Shown: positions 42,335 to 51,291 of the stretch, piece by piece
How the letters are laid out: each line of letters begins with the position of its first letter
How positions within the stretch are numbered: the stretch's first letter is position 1
DNA from: Flavobacterium saccharophilum
GTDB lineage: Bacteria; Bacteroidota; Bacteroidia; Flavobacteriales; Flavobacteriaceae
Reading direction: 5' to 3'
Length of the DNA: 64,000 nt
Assembly (NCBI RefSeq): GCF_900142735.1
Contig: NZ_FRBY01000003.1
Span: forward strand, 558,001-622,000
Notes under the pieces: generated by a model
Databases searched by the model: none
What the model was told of the DNA's origin: nothing
Seen by the model: the letters and a program-made list of their open reading frames with translations, nothing else
Translations under genes and position numbers: made by a program

Positions 42335-42406
42335 TAGCCCGTAGCGGAATCGAACCGCTCTTACATGGATGAAAACCATGCGTCCTAACCGATAGACGAA
42401 CGGGCC
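42335..42406 (-). tRNA. tRNA-Glu (UUC), copy 1
   Basis: 72 nt, identical to the copy at 42218-42289 and first in the transcript. All stems are intact and the anticodon is TTC. Confidence 0.93.
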
Positions 42407-42425
42407 TGCTTCTCTAATGCGGATG

Positions 42426-42455
42426 CAAAAATACAACTATTTTTAAGATGTACAA
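42426..42455 (-). promoter_or_regulatory. Promoter of the tRNA-Glu cluster
   Basis: On the minus strand a TTG (42455-42453) is followed after 19 bases by TATTTTTG (42433-42426), which fits the flavobacterial TTG-N17-19-TAnnTTTG pattern. It lies 20 bases before the first tRNA. It is the best-formed promoter in the window. Confidence 0.68.
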
Positions 42456-42483
42456 TACCTGATGCAAAAAAAATTAAAAAAAA

Positions 42484-43962
42484 TTAATATGCCTTTGCGA
42501 ATAACACTCTTTTTGTTGACGGATTACCAGTAAATACGCAGGTTCCCACTTCTTCTACACTATTCAAAGGAATACAACGAATCGTTGCCTTTGTCAAGTC
42601 TTTTATCTTCTCTTCAGTAGCAGCAGTACCATCCCAATGAGCTGACACAAAACCTGCTTTACCTTCTAAAACTTCCTTAAATTCCTCAAAACTATTTACT
42701 TCCGTAATATGTGTATTACGATAGTCTAATGCTTTATTAAATAAGTCTGCCTGAATCTGCTCTAACAGGTCATTTACATAAGTAACGATTCCTTCAGCAG
42801 AAACCACCTCTTTTGTCAATGTATCACGTCTTGCAACTTCAAAAGTTCCATTTTCTAAATCTTTTGGTCCAACGGCAATTCTAACAGGCACACCTTTCAA
42901 TTCCCATTCAGCAAACTTGAATCCTGGTTTTTGTGTTGTTCTGTCATCATATTTAACTGAGATCTTCAACTTTTTCAATTTCGCAGTTAAGTCATTAACC
43001 GCGGCTGTAATTTCAGCTAATTGCTCGTCTGTCTTATATATAGGAACAATCACAACTTGTATAGGCGCTAAATTTGGAGGCAAAACCAATCCCTGATCAT
43101 CGGAATGCGTCATTACCAAAGCTCCCATTAAACGAGTCGAAACTCCCCATGAAGTTCCCCAAACATGTTCTTGTTTTCCTTCAGCATTAGCAAACTTCAC
43201 ATCAAAAGCTTTTGCGAAATTTTGTCCTAAAAAGTGAGAAGTACCCGCTTGCAAAGCTTTTCCGTCCTGCATTAAAGCCTCAATACAATAAGTCTCATCT
43301 GCACCGGCAAAACGCTCGGTTTCTGTTTTTATACCTTTAACAACCGGAATTGCCATGAAGTTTTCTACAAAATCAGCATAAACATTCATCATTTTTTCAG
43401 ACTCTTCTATAGCTTCTGCTTTTGTAGCATGCGCTGTATGCCCTTCTTGCCATAAAAACTCTGCTGTTCTTAAAAACAAACGTGTACGCATTTCCCAGCG
43501 AACCACATTAGCCCATTGATTAATCAATAAAGGCAAATCTCTATAAGACTGTACCCATCCTTTATAAGTAGACCAAATAATAGCTTCACTGGTTGGACGA
43601 ACAATAAGTTCTTCCTCTAATTTAGCATTTGGATCAACCATTAATTTTCCGGGTTTATCCGGATCATTCTTTAATCTATAATGTGTTACGATTGCACACT
43701 CTTTTGCAAATCCTTCTGCATTTTTCTCTTCCGCTTCAAACATGCTTTTTGGCACGAACAAAGGAAAGTATGCATTTTGATGTCCTGTCTCTTTAAACAT
43801 TCGATCTAACTCCGCCTGCATTTTTTCCCAAATAGCATATCCGTACGGCTTAATAACCATACATCCTCTAACTCCTGAGTTTTCAGCTAAATCTGCTTTA
43901 ACAACCAGTTCGTTATACCATTTCGAATAATCTTCTGATCTTGTAGTGAGGTTCTTACTCAT
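42484..43962 (-). CDS. proS: Prolyl-tRNA synthetase (archaeal/eukaryal-like, no editing insertion)
   Basis: 492 residues, class II. The start [20 protein letters not shown], motif 2 region [32 protein letters not shown] and motif 3 region [20 protein letters not shown] are clear. An anticodon-binding domain ([16 protein letters not shown]...) and a C-terminal zinc-type domain ending KRVLFAKAY follow. It charges tRNA-Pro. Its length, with no bacterial editing insert, places it in the short archaeal-like class common in Bacteroidota. Its -7 box (44016-44023) abuts that of the divergent lipoprotein gene. Confidence 0.96.
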   Translation of the reverse strand: MSKNLTTRSEDYSKWYNELVVKADLAENSGVRGCMVIKPYGYAIWEKMQAELDRMFKETGHQNAYFPLFVPKSMFEAEEKNAEGFAKECAIVTHYRLKNDPDKPGKLMVDPNAKLEEELIVRPTSEAIIWSTYKGWVQSYRDLPLLINQWANVVRWEMRTRLFLRTAEFLWQEGHTAHATKAEAIEESEKMMNVYADFVENFMAIPVVKGIKTETERFAGADETYCIEALMQDGKALQAGTSHFLGQNFAKAFDVKFANAEGKQEHVWGTSWGVSTRLMGALVMTHSDDQGLVLPPNLAPIQVVIVPIYKTDEQLAEITAAVNDLTAKLKKLKISVKYDDRTTQKPGFKFAEWELKGVPVRIAVGPKDLENGTFEVARRDTLTKEVVSAEGIVTYVNDLLEQIQADLFNKALDYRNTHITEVNSFEEFKEVLEGKAGFVSAHWDGTAATEEKIKDLTKATIRCIPLNSVEEVGTCVFTGNPSTKRVLFAKAY

Positions 43963-44015
43963 ATTGAATAGTTTGGCACAAATTTTGTTTTAATAATTTT
44001 AACTAAATAGTTTGA

Positions 44016-44033
44016 CAAAACTAACTATTTTTG
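44016..44033. promoter_or_regulatory. Back-to-back -7 boxes of proS and the Gly/Tyr-rich lipoprotein
   Basis: The minus strand has TAGTTTTG (44023-44016) for proS and the plus strand has TATTTTTG (44026-44033), 30 bases before the ATG at 44064. Only two bases separate them, so the two promoters probably compete. Confidence 0.55.
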
Positions 44034-44063
44034 TAATGTGCAACAATAAAAAACACCACAGAT

Positions 44064-45038
44064 ATGAAAACTTCTACTTCTCTCCGCCAAAACTCAAGTC
44101 ATTTTTACTTAATTGGATTACTGAGTTTACTAGTTGCATCGTGTGGTTCTTATCAAAATACATCCTATCAGGACAGTGATGGCGTTTATGGTGGTTCGAC
44201 AAGAACATACGCACAATCAACAAACAATTCTGCAAACAACCAATATAAAGATTATTTTAAATCACTACAAGACACTGACGATCAGCCTACAGAAATATTT
44301 ACTGATGTAGATAGTTATGGTAATTATGCAGAAAATGACAGTACACAAACTACAGCGAAAGCTTATCCTGCTTGGGGAAGCGCTAATTCAGATGTATCTG
44401 TAACCGTTTACTCCGATCCAATGTGGTCATGGGGAATTGGTTTTGGATGGGGATACCCATATTATGGTTATGGCTACGGCTACGGATGGGGCTATCCATA
44501 TTACGGATGGGGCTATCCTGGGTATTATCCAGGCTGGGGTTATCCGGGCTACTATCCAGGTTACGGTTATGGATATAATAACTACTCTTATAATTATGGA
44601 AGAAGAGGATCTGCAGCTTATTACGGATCCAGAGGATATTCTACAAGAAGCCCATATAACAGCACTGGCAGAAGTTATGCCGGAAGAGGAAACTATACTA
44701 CTAACAGAAGCGGATACACTACTAATAGACGTACAGACTACTCAGACTTTAGAAGAAGTTCAAGTGCAAATGGAAGAAACTACTCAAGCCCGACTTTCAC
44801 AAACAGAAGAGGTACAGCACAAGGACAAAGCAATAGTTATGACTACAGAAGATCTGGCACGACTACAAACAGAAGTTACAACAACACCAATAGTAACTCT
44901 ACAAGATCCTACTCTCCTAGCCCATCTCGCTCAATGAATAGCAGCGGAGGAAGCATGAGATCGTCCGGTGGTGGCGGCGGCTCATACGGCGGTGGCGGTG
45001 GTGGAAGATCTGGCGGTGGCGGTGGTGGAAGAAGATAA
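44064..45038 (+). CDS. Gly/Tyr-rich low-complexity lipoprotein
   Basis: 324 residues. The lipoprotein signal ends LLVASC (C27). Residues about 120-185 are a run of GYG, GWGYP and PGYYPG units. Residues 190-300 are rich in Arg, Ser, Tyr, Thr and Asn (RRGSAAYYGSRGYSTRS). The C-terminus is a glycine-serine-arginine tail (GGGGGSYGGGGGGRSGGGGGGRR). No enzymatic motif is visible. The composition is that of a flexible, possibly adhesive or matrix-binding surface protein; this is inferred. An overlapping plus-strand frame at 44437-44937 is a shadow of the repeats. The FadL-like gene follows by 47 bases. Confidence 0.8.
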   Translation: MKTSTSLRQNSSHFYLIGLLSLLVASCGSYQNTSYQDSDGVYGGSTRTYAQSTNNSANNQYKDYFKSLQDTDDQPTEIFTDVDSYGNYAENDSTQTTAKAYPAWGSANSDVSVTVYSDPMWSWGIGFGWGYPYYGYGYGYGWGYPYYGWGYPGYYPGWGYPGYYPGYGYGYNNYSYNYGRRGSAAYYGSRGYSTRSPYNSTGRSYAGRGNYTTNRSGYTTNRRTDYSDFRRSSSANGRNYSSPTFTNRRGTAQGQSNSYDYRRSGTTTNRSYNNTNSNSTRSYSPSPSRSMNSSGGSMRSSGGGGGSYGGGGGGRSGGGGGGRR

Positions 45039-45085
45039 TTTCTCCTTCTCACTAATCAGACAACTCACATTTAAAACTTAACCAC

Positions 45086-46663
45086 ATGAAAAAAATACTT
45101 TTCCTTTTTATTACAGGACTAACTTTTAGCGTCTCACATTCTCAGGAAGTATCAGATGCTGTTCGTTATGCACAAGACAATATAACCGGAACCGCAAGAT
45201 TTAGAGCTATGGGTGGTGCCTTTGGTGCTGTTGGAGGGGATTTATCTTCTTTAACCGTAAACCCTGCTGGTTCTGCAATATTCACAAACAATCAGACCGG
45301 TGTAACTTTTAGCAATCAAAACATTAAAAACAATTCTAATTATAATGGAACTCAAACCAGTGATAAAGAAAATTCTTTTATCTTAAATCAGGCTGGTGGC
45401 GTATTTGTTTTCAATGATCGAAACCCAAATAATAATTGGAAAAAAATTGCTATTGGAGCAACTTACGAAAACACGAACAACTTTAATAATGAAGTTTTTT
45501 CAGCTGGAGTAAACCCCAATTCTATTGATGGTTATTTCTTAGCATATGCAAACAATAGCAATGGAGGAGCTCCCGTGCCTCAACAATTTGTTAATCTTGA
45601 ACCAGGAGAATCAATTAGTGACCTATATGGCTTTCTAGGTGCTAACTTGCCTAATTCCCAATATCCAAACTTGTCAGGCTACTCCGCACAGCAAGCCATG
45701 TTAGGCTATCAAGGATTTATAATAAATCCTGAGGACACAACCAATCCTAACAGCCCTTATGTTACCAATATCCCTTCAGGAGAAAAATATTACCAGGAAA
45801 ATTCAGTGTATACCAGCGGATACAATAGTAAAGTTAGTTTCAATATTGCCACATCCTACAAGGATAGAATTTATTTCGGAGCCAATTTAAATGTTCATGT
45901 TACCGATTACAGAAAATCTACTACTTTTTACGAATCTAACGATAATCCATTAGTCCCTAGAGAAACTATCTCTAACGTAACTTTCAATAATGAATTATAT
46001 ACTTACGGAAACGGTTTTTCTTTTCAACTTGGAGCAATTGGCAAAGTTACAGAAGCTTTCCGTCTTGGTTTAGCATATGAATCCAATACATGGTACGAAC
46101 TTTACGACGAAGTTCATCAAAGTTTATATACAACAAGACAAGCCACAAACGGACCTGAATTATATACAAATATAAACCCGAACGTTATAAACGTTTACGA
46201 ACGCTATACTTTACAAACTCCGGCCAAATGGACTTTTAGCGGTGCTTATGTATTTGGAAAATCAGGCTTAATAAGTGTTGATTATGCGATCAAAGATTAT
46301 TCAAACACAAAATACAAACCAACAAACGACCCTGGCTTTAGCGGATTAAATGGAGACATTAGCAATCAATTAACTACTAATGGTGAATTAAGAGTTGGGG
46401 CTGAATACAAAATAAACCGATTAAGCTTGAGAGGCGGTTACCGATTTGAAGGAAGCCCTTACAAAAACGGATCAACAATTGGAGACATAAACAGCTACTC
46501 AGGCGGTTTAGGTTATAGCTTTGGAGCCACTAAAATAGATTTAGCTTATTCCTATTTAGAAAGAAAATCAAATCAGGGATTTTTTGCCACCGGCTTTACT
46601 GATGGCGCCAACATTTCATCGAAACTTAATAATGTTTCTTTGACTTTATTATTTGAATTGTAA
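45086..46663 (+). CDS. OmpP1/FadL-family outer membrane protein
   Basis: 525 residues. Signal peptide (MKKILFLFITGLTFSVSHSQ). The start of the mature protein, EVSDAVRYAQDNITGTARFRAMGGAFGAVGGDLSSLTVNPAGSAIF, matches the N-terminal hatch of the FadL family. A beta-barrel follows with a C-terminal strand NNVSLTLLFEL. FadL-type channels take up hydrophobic compounds such as long-chain fatty acids. Here the substrate is unknown. It lies downstream of the Gly/Tyr-rich lipoprotein and ends in a clear terminator. Confidence 0.9.
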   Translation: MKKILFLFITGLTFSVSHSQEVSDAVRYAQDNITGTARFRAMGGAFGAVGGDLSSLTVNPAGSAIFTNNQTGVTFSNQNIKNNSNYNGTQTSDKENSFILNQAGGVFVFNDRNPNNNWKKIAIGATYENTNNFNNEVFSAGVNPNSIDGYFLAYANNSNGGAPVPQQFVNLEPGESISDLYGFLGANLPNSQYPNLSGYSAQQAMLGYQGFIINPEDTTNPNSPYVTNIPSGEKYYQENSVYTSGYNSKVSFNIATSYKDRIYFGANLNVHVTDYRKSTTFYESNDNPLVPRETISNVTFNNELYTYGNGFSFQLGAIGKVTEAFRLGLAYESNTWYELYDEVHQSLYTTRQATNGPELYTNINPNVINVYERYTLQTPAKWTFSGAYVFGKSGLISVDYAIKDYSNTKYKPTNDPGFSGLNGDISNQLTTNGELRVGAEYKINRLSLRGGYRFEGSPYKNGSTIGDINSYSGGLGYSFGATKIDLAYSYLERKSNQGFFATGFTDGANISSKLNNVSLTLLFEL

Positions 46664-46691
46664 TTAAATTAAAATAGATTAATTTGAAATT

Positions 46692-46722
46692 TCCGTCAGG
46701 CCTGGCTTGGCGGATTTTTTTT
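46692..46722 (+). terminator. Terminator after the FadL-like gene
   Basis: TCCGTCA (46692-46698) pairs with TGGCGGA (46708-46714) with one T-G pair, a 9-base loop and then eight T. Confidence 0.85.
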
Positions 46723-46893
46723 AGCCCTGATAATCCTAAAAACTTCGTAAGATACCCTTTTTAAACCTCCCGGATTTTTCTTTTACAAAGAGGAATGAGT
46801 AAACGATTTAGCGAATCCCTAAATTTCGGGAGATTAGCTTCACAAAAATCATCTAAAAGAAACCGAAACAAGTGGTGTTTGAATAAAAAAGTG

Positions 46894-46901
46894 TAATTTT
46901 G
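46894..46901 (+). promoter_or_regulatory. Putative -7 box (TAATTTTG) for rimO
   Basis: TAATTTTG matches TAnnTTTG, 19 bases before the ATG at 46921. The TTTG at 46878 is too close (12 bases) to be the -33 element. Confidence 0.5.
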
Positions 46902-46920
46902 CACTCCAATTTATAAAAGT

Positions 46921-48234
46921 ATGAGAACCAAGTCTTTAAAAAAGAACAAAATTAACGTAATCACTCTTGGGTGTTCGAAGAATGTATATGACAGTGAAGT
47001 ATTAATGGGACAACTTCGTGCCAATGGCAAAGAAGTACAACATGAAGCGCCTGCAGCCGAGGAAGGAAACATTATCGTAATCAACACTTGTGGTTTTATT
47101 GATAACGCTAAAGCCGAATCAGTAAACATGATTTTGGAATATGCAGATAAAAAAGACAAAGGTTTAGTTGACAAGGTTTTCGTAACCGGATGTTTATCGG
47201 AACGTTACAGACCGGATCTGGAAAAAGAAATTCCGAATGTCGATCAATATTTTGGTACAACTGAGTTACCTCAACTATTGAAAGCTTTAGGAGCCGATTA
47301 TAAACATGAATTACTAGGAGAACGTTTAACCACAACTCCTAAAAACTACGCTTATTTAAAAATTGCAGAAGGCTGCGACAGACCTTGTAGTTTTTGCGCG
47401 ATTCCTTTAATGAGAGGGAAACACGTTTCTCAATCAATTGAAAAATTAGTTAAAGAAGCAGAAGGTTTAGCTAAAAATGGTGTAAAAGAACTAATCTTAA
47501 TTGCTCAGGACTTAACTTATTATGGTCTTGATATTTATAAAAAGAGAAATCTTGCTGAACTTTTAGAAGCATTGGTAAAAGTGGAAGGAATTGAATGGAT
47601 TCGTTTGCACTACGCTTTCCCTACCGGTTTCCCAATGGATGTTTTGGAAGTCATGAAACGCGAACCAAAGATTTGTAATTACATTGATATTCCACTACAA
47701 CATATCTCAGATTCTATTTTAAAATCGATGCGTCGTGGTACAACACAAGCAAAAACAACTCAATTATTAAAAGATTTCCGTGCAGCAGTTCCGGGAATGG
47801 CCATCAGAACTACTTTGATCGTTGGTTATCCAGGAGAGACACAGGAGGATTTTGAAATTTTAAAAGACTTCGTTCAGGAAATGAAATTTGACAGAATGGG
47901 ATGTTTTGCTTATTCTCATGAAGAAAATACACATGCTTATTTATTGGAAGATGATGTACCAGACGATGTAAAACAAGCCAGAGCGAATGAAATCATGGAA
48001 TTACAATCTCAAATTTCATGGGATTTGAATCAGGAAAAAGTTGGACAAGTTTACAAATGTATTATTGACAGAAAAGAAGGCGCACACTTTGTAGGAAGAA
48101 CAGAGTTTGACAGTCCGGACGTAGACAATGAAGTTTTAATTGATGCCTCTAAGCATTATGTAAAAACAGGAGAATTTGTTAATATACGCATAATAGAAGC
48201 AACAGAATTTGATTTATACGGAGAACCTGCTTAA
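46921..48234 (+). CDS. rimO: Ribosomal protein S12 methylthiotransferase RimO
   Basis: 437 residues, the usual length. The N-terminal iron-sulfur domain has its three cysteines in LGCSKN, NTCGFID and VTGCLSE. The radical SAM motif is CDRPCSFC in AEGCDRPCSFCAIPLMRG. A TRAM domain closes the protein (VYKCIIDRKEGAHFVGRTEFDSPDVDNEVLI). RimO methylthiolates the conserved aspartate of ribosomal protein S12. The substrate-specific start MRTKSLKKNKINVITLGCSKN is in line with RimO rather than MiaB. Two secreted-protein genes follow on the same strand. Confidence 0.95.
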   Translation: MRTKSLKKNKINVITLGCSKNVYDSEVLMGQLRANGKEVQHEAPAAEEGNIIVINTCGFIDNAKAESVNMILEYADKKDKGLVDKVFVTGCLSERYRPDLEKEIPNVDQYFGTTELPQLLKALGADYKHELLGERLTTTPKNYAYLKIAEGCDRPCSFCAIPLMRGKHVSQSIEKLVKEAEGLAKNGVKELILIAQDLTYYGLDIYKKRNLAELLEALVKVEGIEWIRLHYAFPTGFPMDVLEVMKREPKICNYIDIPLQHISDSILKSMRRGTTQAKTTQLLKDFRAAVPGMAIRTTLIVGYPGETQEDFEILKDFVQEMKFDRMGCFAYSHEENTHAYLLEDDVPDDVKQARANEIMELQSQISWDLNQEKVGQVYKCIIDRKEGAHFVGRTEFDSPDVDNEVLIDASKHYVKTGEFVNIRIIEATEFDLYGEPA

Positions 48235-48275
48235 ATTTACGGTAAACTATTATCAATTTTAGATAAAATATCTTT

Positions 48276-48824
48276 ATGAAACCTACACACACACTTTTTA
48301 TTTTAGTTTTCACTTTATTGTGTTTCAATTCTGTTTCGGCGCAATATGGAAATGGATATAATAATGGCTACGGTGGTGGCGGTTACGGTAGAGGTGGCGG
48401 AATGGGAATGGATAGAAGTATGATGGCTGGCCAACAAAGCACTCCTAGCAAACCTAAAGAAATTCCGGCTGAAGAAACTGCTGCAAAAATTGTTGAGCAA
48501 ATGAGACCCGAGGTAAAATTGGATGACTTACAAGCTATTGCAATTACAAATGTTATCGCTGACAGCGTTAGGGAGCAAGGAATTCTTTTGAAAAACGAAG
48601 AGAGCAGTCAGGATCAAAAAATTGAGCAAATGACTGCTTTAAGAGAAAGTACTACTAAAAAAATCACTGCATTTCTAAACCCTGATCAAATAGAAAAATA
48701 TACCAATTTCATGGCAAATTTTAAAGAGGTAAAGAAAACGAAAAATAAAAAGAAAAAAGATTCTGACATAAAAGAAGTAAAAAAAATAAAAGAGGAAACA
48801 GAAGCAACAAAAGTTCACGAATAA
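48276..48824 (+). CDS. Secreted Gly-rich protein with conserved helical domain (unknown)
   Basis: 182 residues. Signal peptide (MKPTHTLFILVFTLLCFNSVSAQ) then a glycine-tyrosine stretch (YGNGYNNGYGGGGYGRGGG, 24-42). A helical region follows (EETAAKIVEQMRPEVKLDDLQAIAITNVIADS, ALRESTTKKITAFLNPDQIEKYTNFM). The C-terminus is lysine- and glutamate-rich (KEVKKTKNKKKKDSDIKE). The alternating helices with LNPDQIEKYTNF resemble a Spy/CpxP-like periplasmic helical protein, but the motif is not strong enough for a firm call. It follows rimO by 41 bases and may share its transcript. Confidence 0.75.
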   Translation: MKPTHTLFILVFTLLCFNSVSAQYGNGYNNGYGGGGYGRGGGMGMDRSMMAGQQSTPSKPKEIPAEETAAKIVEQMRPEVKLDDLQAIAITNVIADSVREQGILLKNEESSQDQKIEQMTALRESTTKKITAFLNPDQIEKYTNFMANFKEVKKTKNKKKKDSDIKEVKKIKEETEATKVHE

Positions 48825-48856
48825 TTGTTTTAACCTATCCTAAAATGTAACTAATC

Positions 48857-49762
48857 ATGACGACAAAGCATTTTTATTATTTGATTTTAGCAATTATAAT
48901 AACTTCTTGCTCAACAAATCCTTATAAATCTACTGAAAAAGTTTACGACCAACAGCTTAAAACTTTAGAAAATCAAATTACAAGCAAAGAAGCCAAAACA
49001 ATTCCCGCTGTTAGTCCTGTGGTTATTGACACTTCGTATGCTTCGCAATTAGGAATTGTAAAAGACACCTTATCAAAAACAGGTTCAACTGCTTTATTAA
49101 ATGGCATTAACACAGAATGGATTGGTACGGTTAATTTTAATTTAAGAAAACCGAGCTTTATTATTCTCCATCATACAGCACAAGATTCTGTACAACAGAC
49201 CATAAGCACTTTTACAAAAACAAGAACACAGGTAAGTGCGCACTATATAATTTCTGAAAACGGAAAGGTGGTACAAATGCTAAACGACTATTTAAGAGCC
49301 TGGCATGCAGGTGCATCTACCTGGGGTAAAAATACAGATTTAAACTCATGCTCTATTGGTATAGAAATTGACAACAATGGTTTTAAACCTTTTACCGAAG
49401 CGCAAATTAGCAGCCTTGTAGCACTTTTAACAAAACTGAAAAAAGATTATAATATTCCGACTCAGAATATCTTAGGACACTCTGATATTGCGCCAGGAAG
49501 AAAACAAGATCCAAGCGCATTATTTCCATGGAAAACTCTTGCAGAAAAGGGATTTGGAATCTGGCCGGATGAAATTCTGGAAGAAGCTCCTTTTGATTTC
49601 AAAATAGAACCTGCTTTGCGTATTATTGGTTATAATACCAAAAATCTGTCAGCGGCAATTCAAGCTTTTAAATTACACTATATTCAAACAGATGCAACAT
49701 CTGTTTTAGATCGAAAAACGATCGATACTATTTATTCGATTTACAAAAAGCAAATTCAATAA
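48857..49762 (+). CDS. N-acetylmuramoyl-L-alanine amidase (AmpD/PGRP-like), lipoprotein
   Basis: 301 residues. Lipoprotein signal IIITSC (C18). The Amidase_2 domain (about 95-245) shows its zinc ligands: the first His in FIILHHTAQD, and His and Asp in ILGHSDIAPGRKQDPSALFPW, with AHYIISENGKVVQM and AWHAGASTWG between. It cleaves the amide bond between MurNAc and the peptide in peptidoglycan, in the periplasm or at the outer membrane. The C-terminal 60 residues (EPALRIIGYNTKNLSAAIQAFKLH) look like a peptidoglycan-binding helical module. A perfect hairpin terminator follows. Confidence 0.93.
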   Translation: MTTKHFYYLILAIIITSCSTNPYKSTEKVYDQQLKTLENQITSKEAKTIPAVSPVVIDTSYASQLGIVKDTLSKTGSTALLNGINTEWIGTVNFNLRKPSFIILHHTAQDSVQQTISTFTKTRTQVSAHYIISENGKVVQMLNDYLRAWHAGASTWGKNTDLNSCSIGIEIDNNGFKPFTEAQISSLVALLTKLKKDYNIPTQNILGHSDIAPGRKQDPSALFPWKTLAEKGFGIWPDEILEEAPFDFKIEPALRIIGYNTKNLSAAIQAFKLHYIQTDATSVLDRKTIDTIYSIYKKQIQ

Positions 49763-49781
49763 AGATCATTAATAAAAATAC

Positions 49782-49819
49782 AAAACGCGTTTCTAAACAT
49801 TTAGAAACGCGTTTTTTTT
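49782..49819 (+). terminator. Terminator of the amidase gene
   Basis: AAAACGCGTTTCTAAA (49782-49797) pairs with TTTAGAAACGCGTTTT (49800-49815), then more T. It is the strongest GC-anchored hairpin in this part of the window. Confidence 0.92.
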
Positions 49820-50152
49820 GTTGTAGAATTATAGAAGTTTGCCACAAATTACACGAATTTACACGAATTAAAAATGGAGCGTTTTAGTCGCAGATTACAG
49901 GATTAAAAGGATTTATTTACTTTTCTCCTGTTTAGGCTTATTTAATTGCGTTGTTCACAAAGGGTTTACGCAAGGCCCGCAAAGGTTAATCACATACAGC
50001 TTTGCGAACTTCATAATCACCCTGCAAACACAACATAAAACAGAAGAAACCTTGGCGCGCTTTGCGTTAATTTTGCCTCTACACAGGTTTTCGTATTACT
50101 CCAGGAAAATCTTTTAATCCCTTAATGTGTAGCAAAAAAGTAAAAATAAAAA
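49820..50152. repeat. Intergenic repeats: ACACGAATT pair and CGCAAAG-type block
   Basis: No gene is visible between the amidase terminator and the porin terminator. ACACGAATT occurs twice, 10 bases apart, near 49852-49869. A CGCAAAG-type block follows at about 49950-50077: CACAAAGGGTTTACGC and CCGCAAAGG on the left, and GCGCGCTTTGCGTTAATTTTGCC on the right, which is the inverted counterpart of the block at 29283-29398. Confidence 0.7.
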
Positions 50153-50202
50153 AGCTGCCAAAACATTTACATGTTTTGACAGCTCCAAAAAAAAAAAAAA
50201 AA
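50149..50202 (-). terminator. Terminator of the porin gene
   Basis: On the minus strand AGCTGTCAAAACAT (50184-50171) pairs with ATGTTTTGGCAGCT (50166-50153) with one mismatch, followed by a T-rich run. A 16-base A tract at 50187-50202 lies between the stop codon and the hairpin. Confidence 0.88.
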
Positions 50203-50217
50203 TATCAATCTTTATCT

Positions 50218-51291
50218 CTAGAAAGAGTATGTCGTAGCAATTAATCCGTAGAATGACCCTCCTGTTGGAGCAGCATCACTATCTAAAAAGATATCTTCTG
50301 ATGCAGCATCATATCTAAACTCTGGAATTATAGTAAGTTTTCCAACTTTATAGTTCAATGAAATCGTGTTTGCAAATACATTTGATCCTGTTAATGTCCC
50401 TAAACTTGGAGCAGCATCTTTAGCATCAAAATATTCTATTCTGTAAGCCAATAATAAAGACGGATTAAATGAATAATTAGCGTATCCAACTAATGAAAAC
50501 CAATCACCATCTAAAGTGCTGTCAAAATCATTTGCCGTTTTTGCATAAGTAGCATTAAATCCTAAAGCAAAAGAATCACTTATCGTTTTAGAAGCCACAA
50601 GATCAAATTGCGTCTTGTTTTCATCAGATGCTGGATTAGAACTTCCTGACGTAAAGTTTAGATAAGCACTTCCTGTTTCACCTATATATCCTAATTGGCC
50701 TATATATGTTTTTTGTGATGAACCTGCATCCATAGCTGATTTAAAATCAGTTGGATTAGTTATACCAAACATTGCGGTAAACTTTCCTGAAGTATATTGC
50801 GCTTTAACTCCTGTATTAAAGAAAGGTCCATAAGAAAACGCATATGACATACTGTAGTTTTTATTACCTACAGCATCAAGCACCTCATATCCAATATGAG
50901 TTCCAAAACTTCCCGCAACTAATTTAAATTTTTCTGTAAGTTGGTATGTGAAAAATAATTGTTTAATTAAAAATTTTGCATTTATATCTTTATCTGTTGT
51001 TTCATTATATGAAAATTCTCCCGCTCTTTTTCCGAAACCTAAATCTACAAATACAGATGCTTTTCCGAAAGTATGACCAGCATTAACAGATGCCATTCCT
51101 AATTCAAATGAATCTTGTGAGTTGGTAAAGCTCGTTAATCCATTCATTTGTTTTGAAAAATCATATTTATAATAAGCATCCGCTGATCCTCCCCAAGTTG
51201 TCGCAGGTGAAACTGGAGTTTCTGCATCTTCTTGAGCAAATGCAAAAGAACTCGTTAACATCGCGGCTAAAATGTGTAATACTTTTTTCAT
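50218..51291 (-). CDS. Porin-2-type outer membrane beta-barrel (OmpL-like)
   Basis: 357 residues. Signal peptide (MKKVLHILAAMLTSSFAFA). The mature N-terminus (TPVSPATTWGGSADAYYKYDF) and the regular alternation of beta strands (ASVFVDLGFGKRAGEF, FFTYQLTEKFKLVAGSF, NTGVKAQYTSGKFTAMFGI) up to a final aromatic (ATTYSF) fit the putative beta-barrel porin-2 family. It should form a diffusion channel; the solute is unknown. The 600-base gap upstream holds direct and inverted repeats that look regulatory. Confidence 0.85.
   Translation of the reverse strand: MKKVLHILAAMLTSSFAFAQEDAETPVSPATTWGGSADAYYKYDFSKQMNGLTSFTNSQDSFELGMASVNAGHTFGKASVFVDLGFGKRAGEFSYNETTDKDINAKFLIKQLFFTYQLTEKFKLVAGSFGTHIGYEVLDAVGNKNYSMSYAFSYGPFFNTGVKAQYTSGKFTAMFGITNPTDFKSAMDAGSSQKTYIGQLGYIGETGSAYLNFTSGSSNPASDENKTQFDLVASKTISDSFALGFNATYAKTANDFDSTLDGDWFSLVGYANYSFNPSLLLAYRIEYFDAKDAAPSLGTLTGSNVFANTISLNYKVGKLTIIPEFRYDAASEDIFLDSDAAPTGGSFYGLIATTYSF

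Noticed and set aside
44437..44937. 166-residue plus-strand frame rich in Thr, Ile and Met
   Set aside because: It lies entirely within the Gly/Tyr-rich lipoprotein gene in another frame and its repeats mirror that gene's codon repeats.
46740..46890. Possible small gene or RNA between the FadL-like gene and rimO
   Set aside because: Only a weak CCCGGA/CCCTAAATTTCGGG pairing is visible, and no open frame or promoter box supports a gene.
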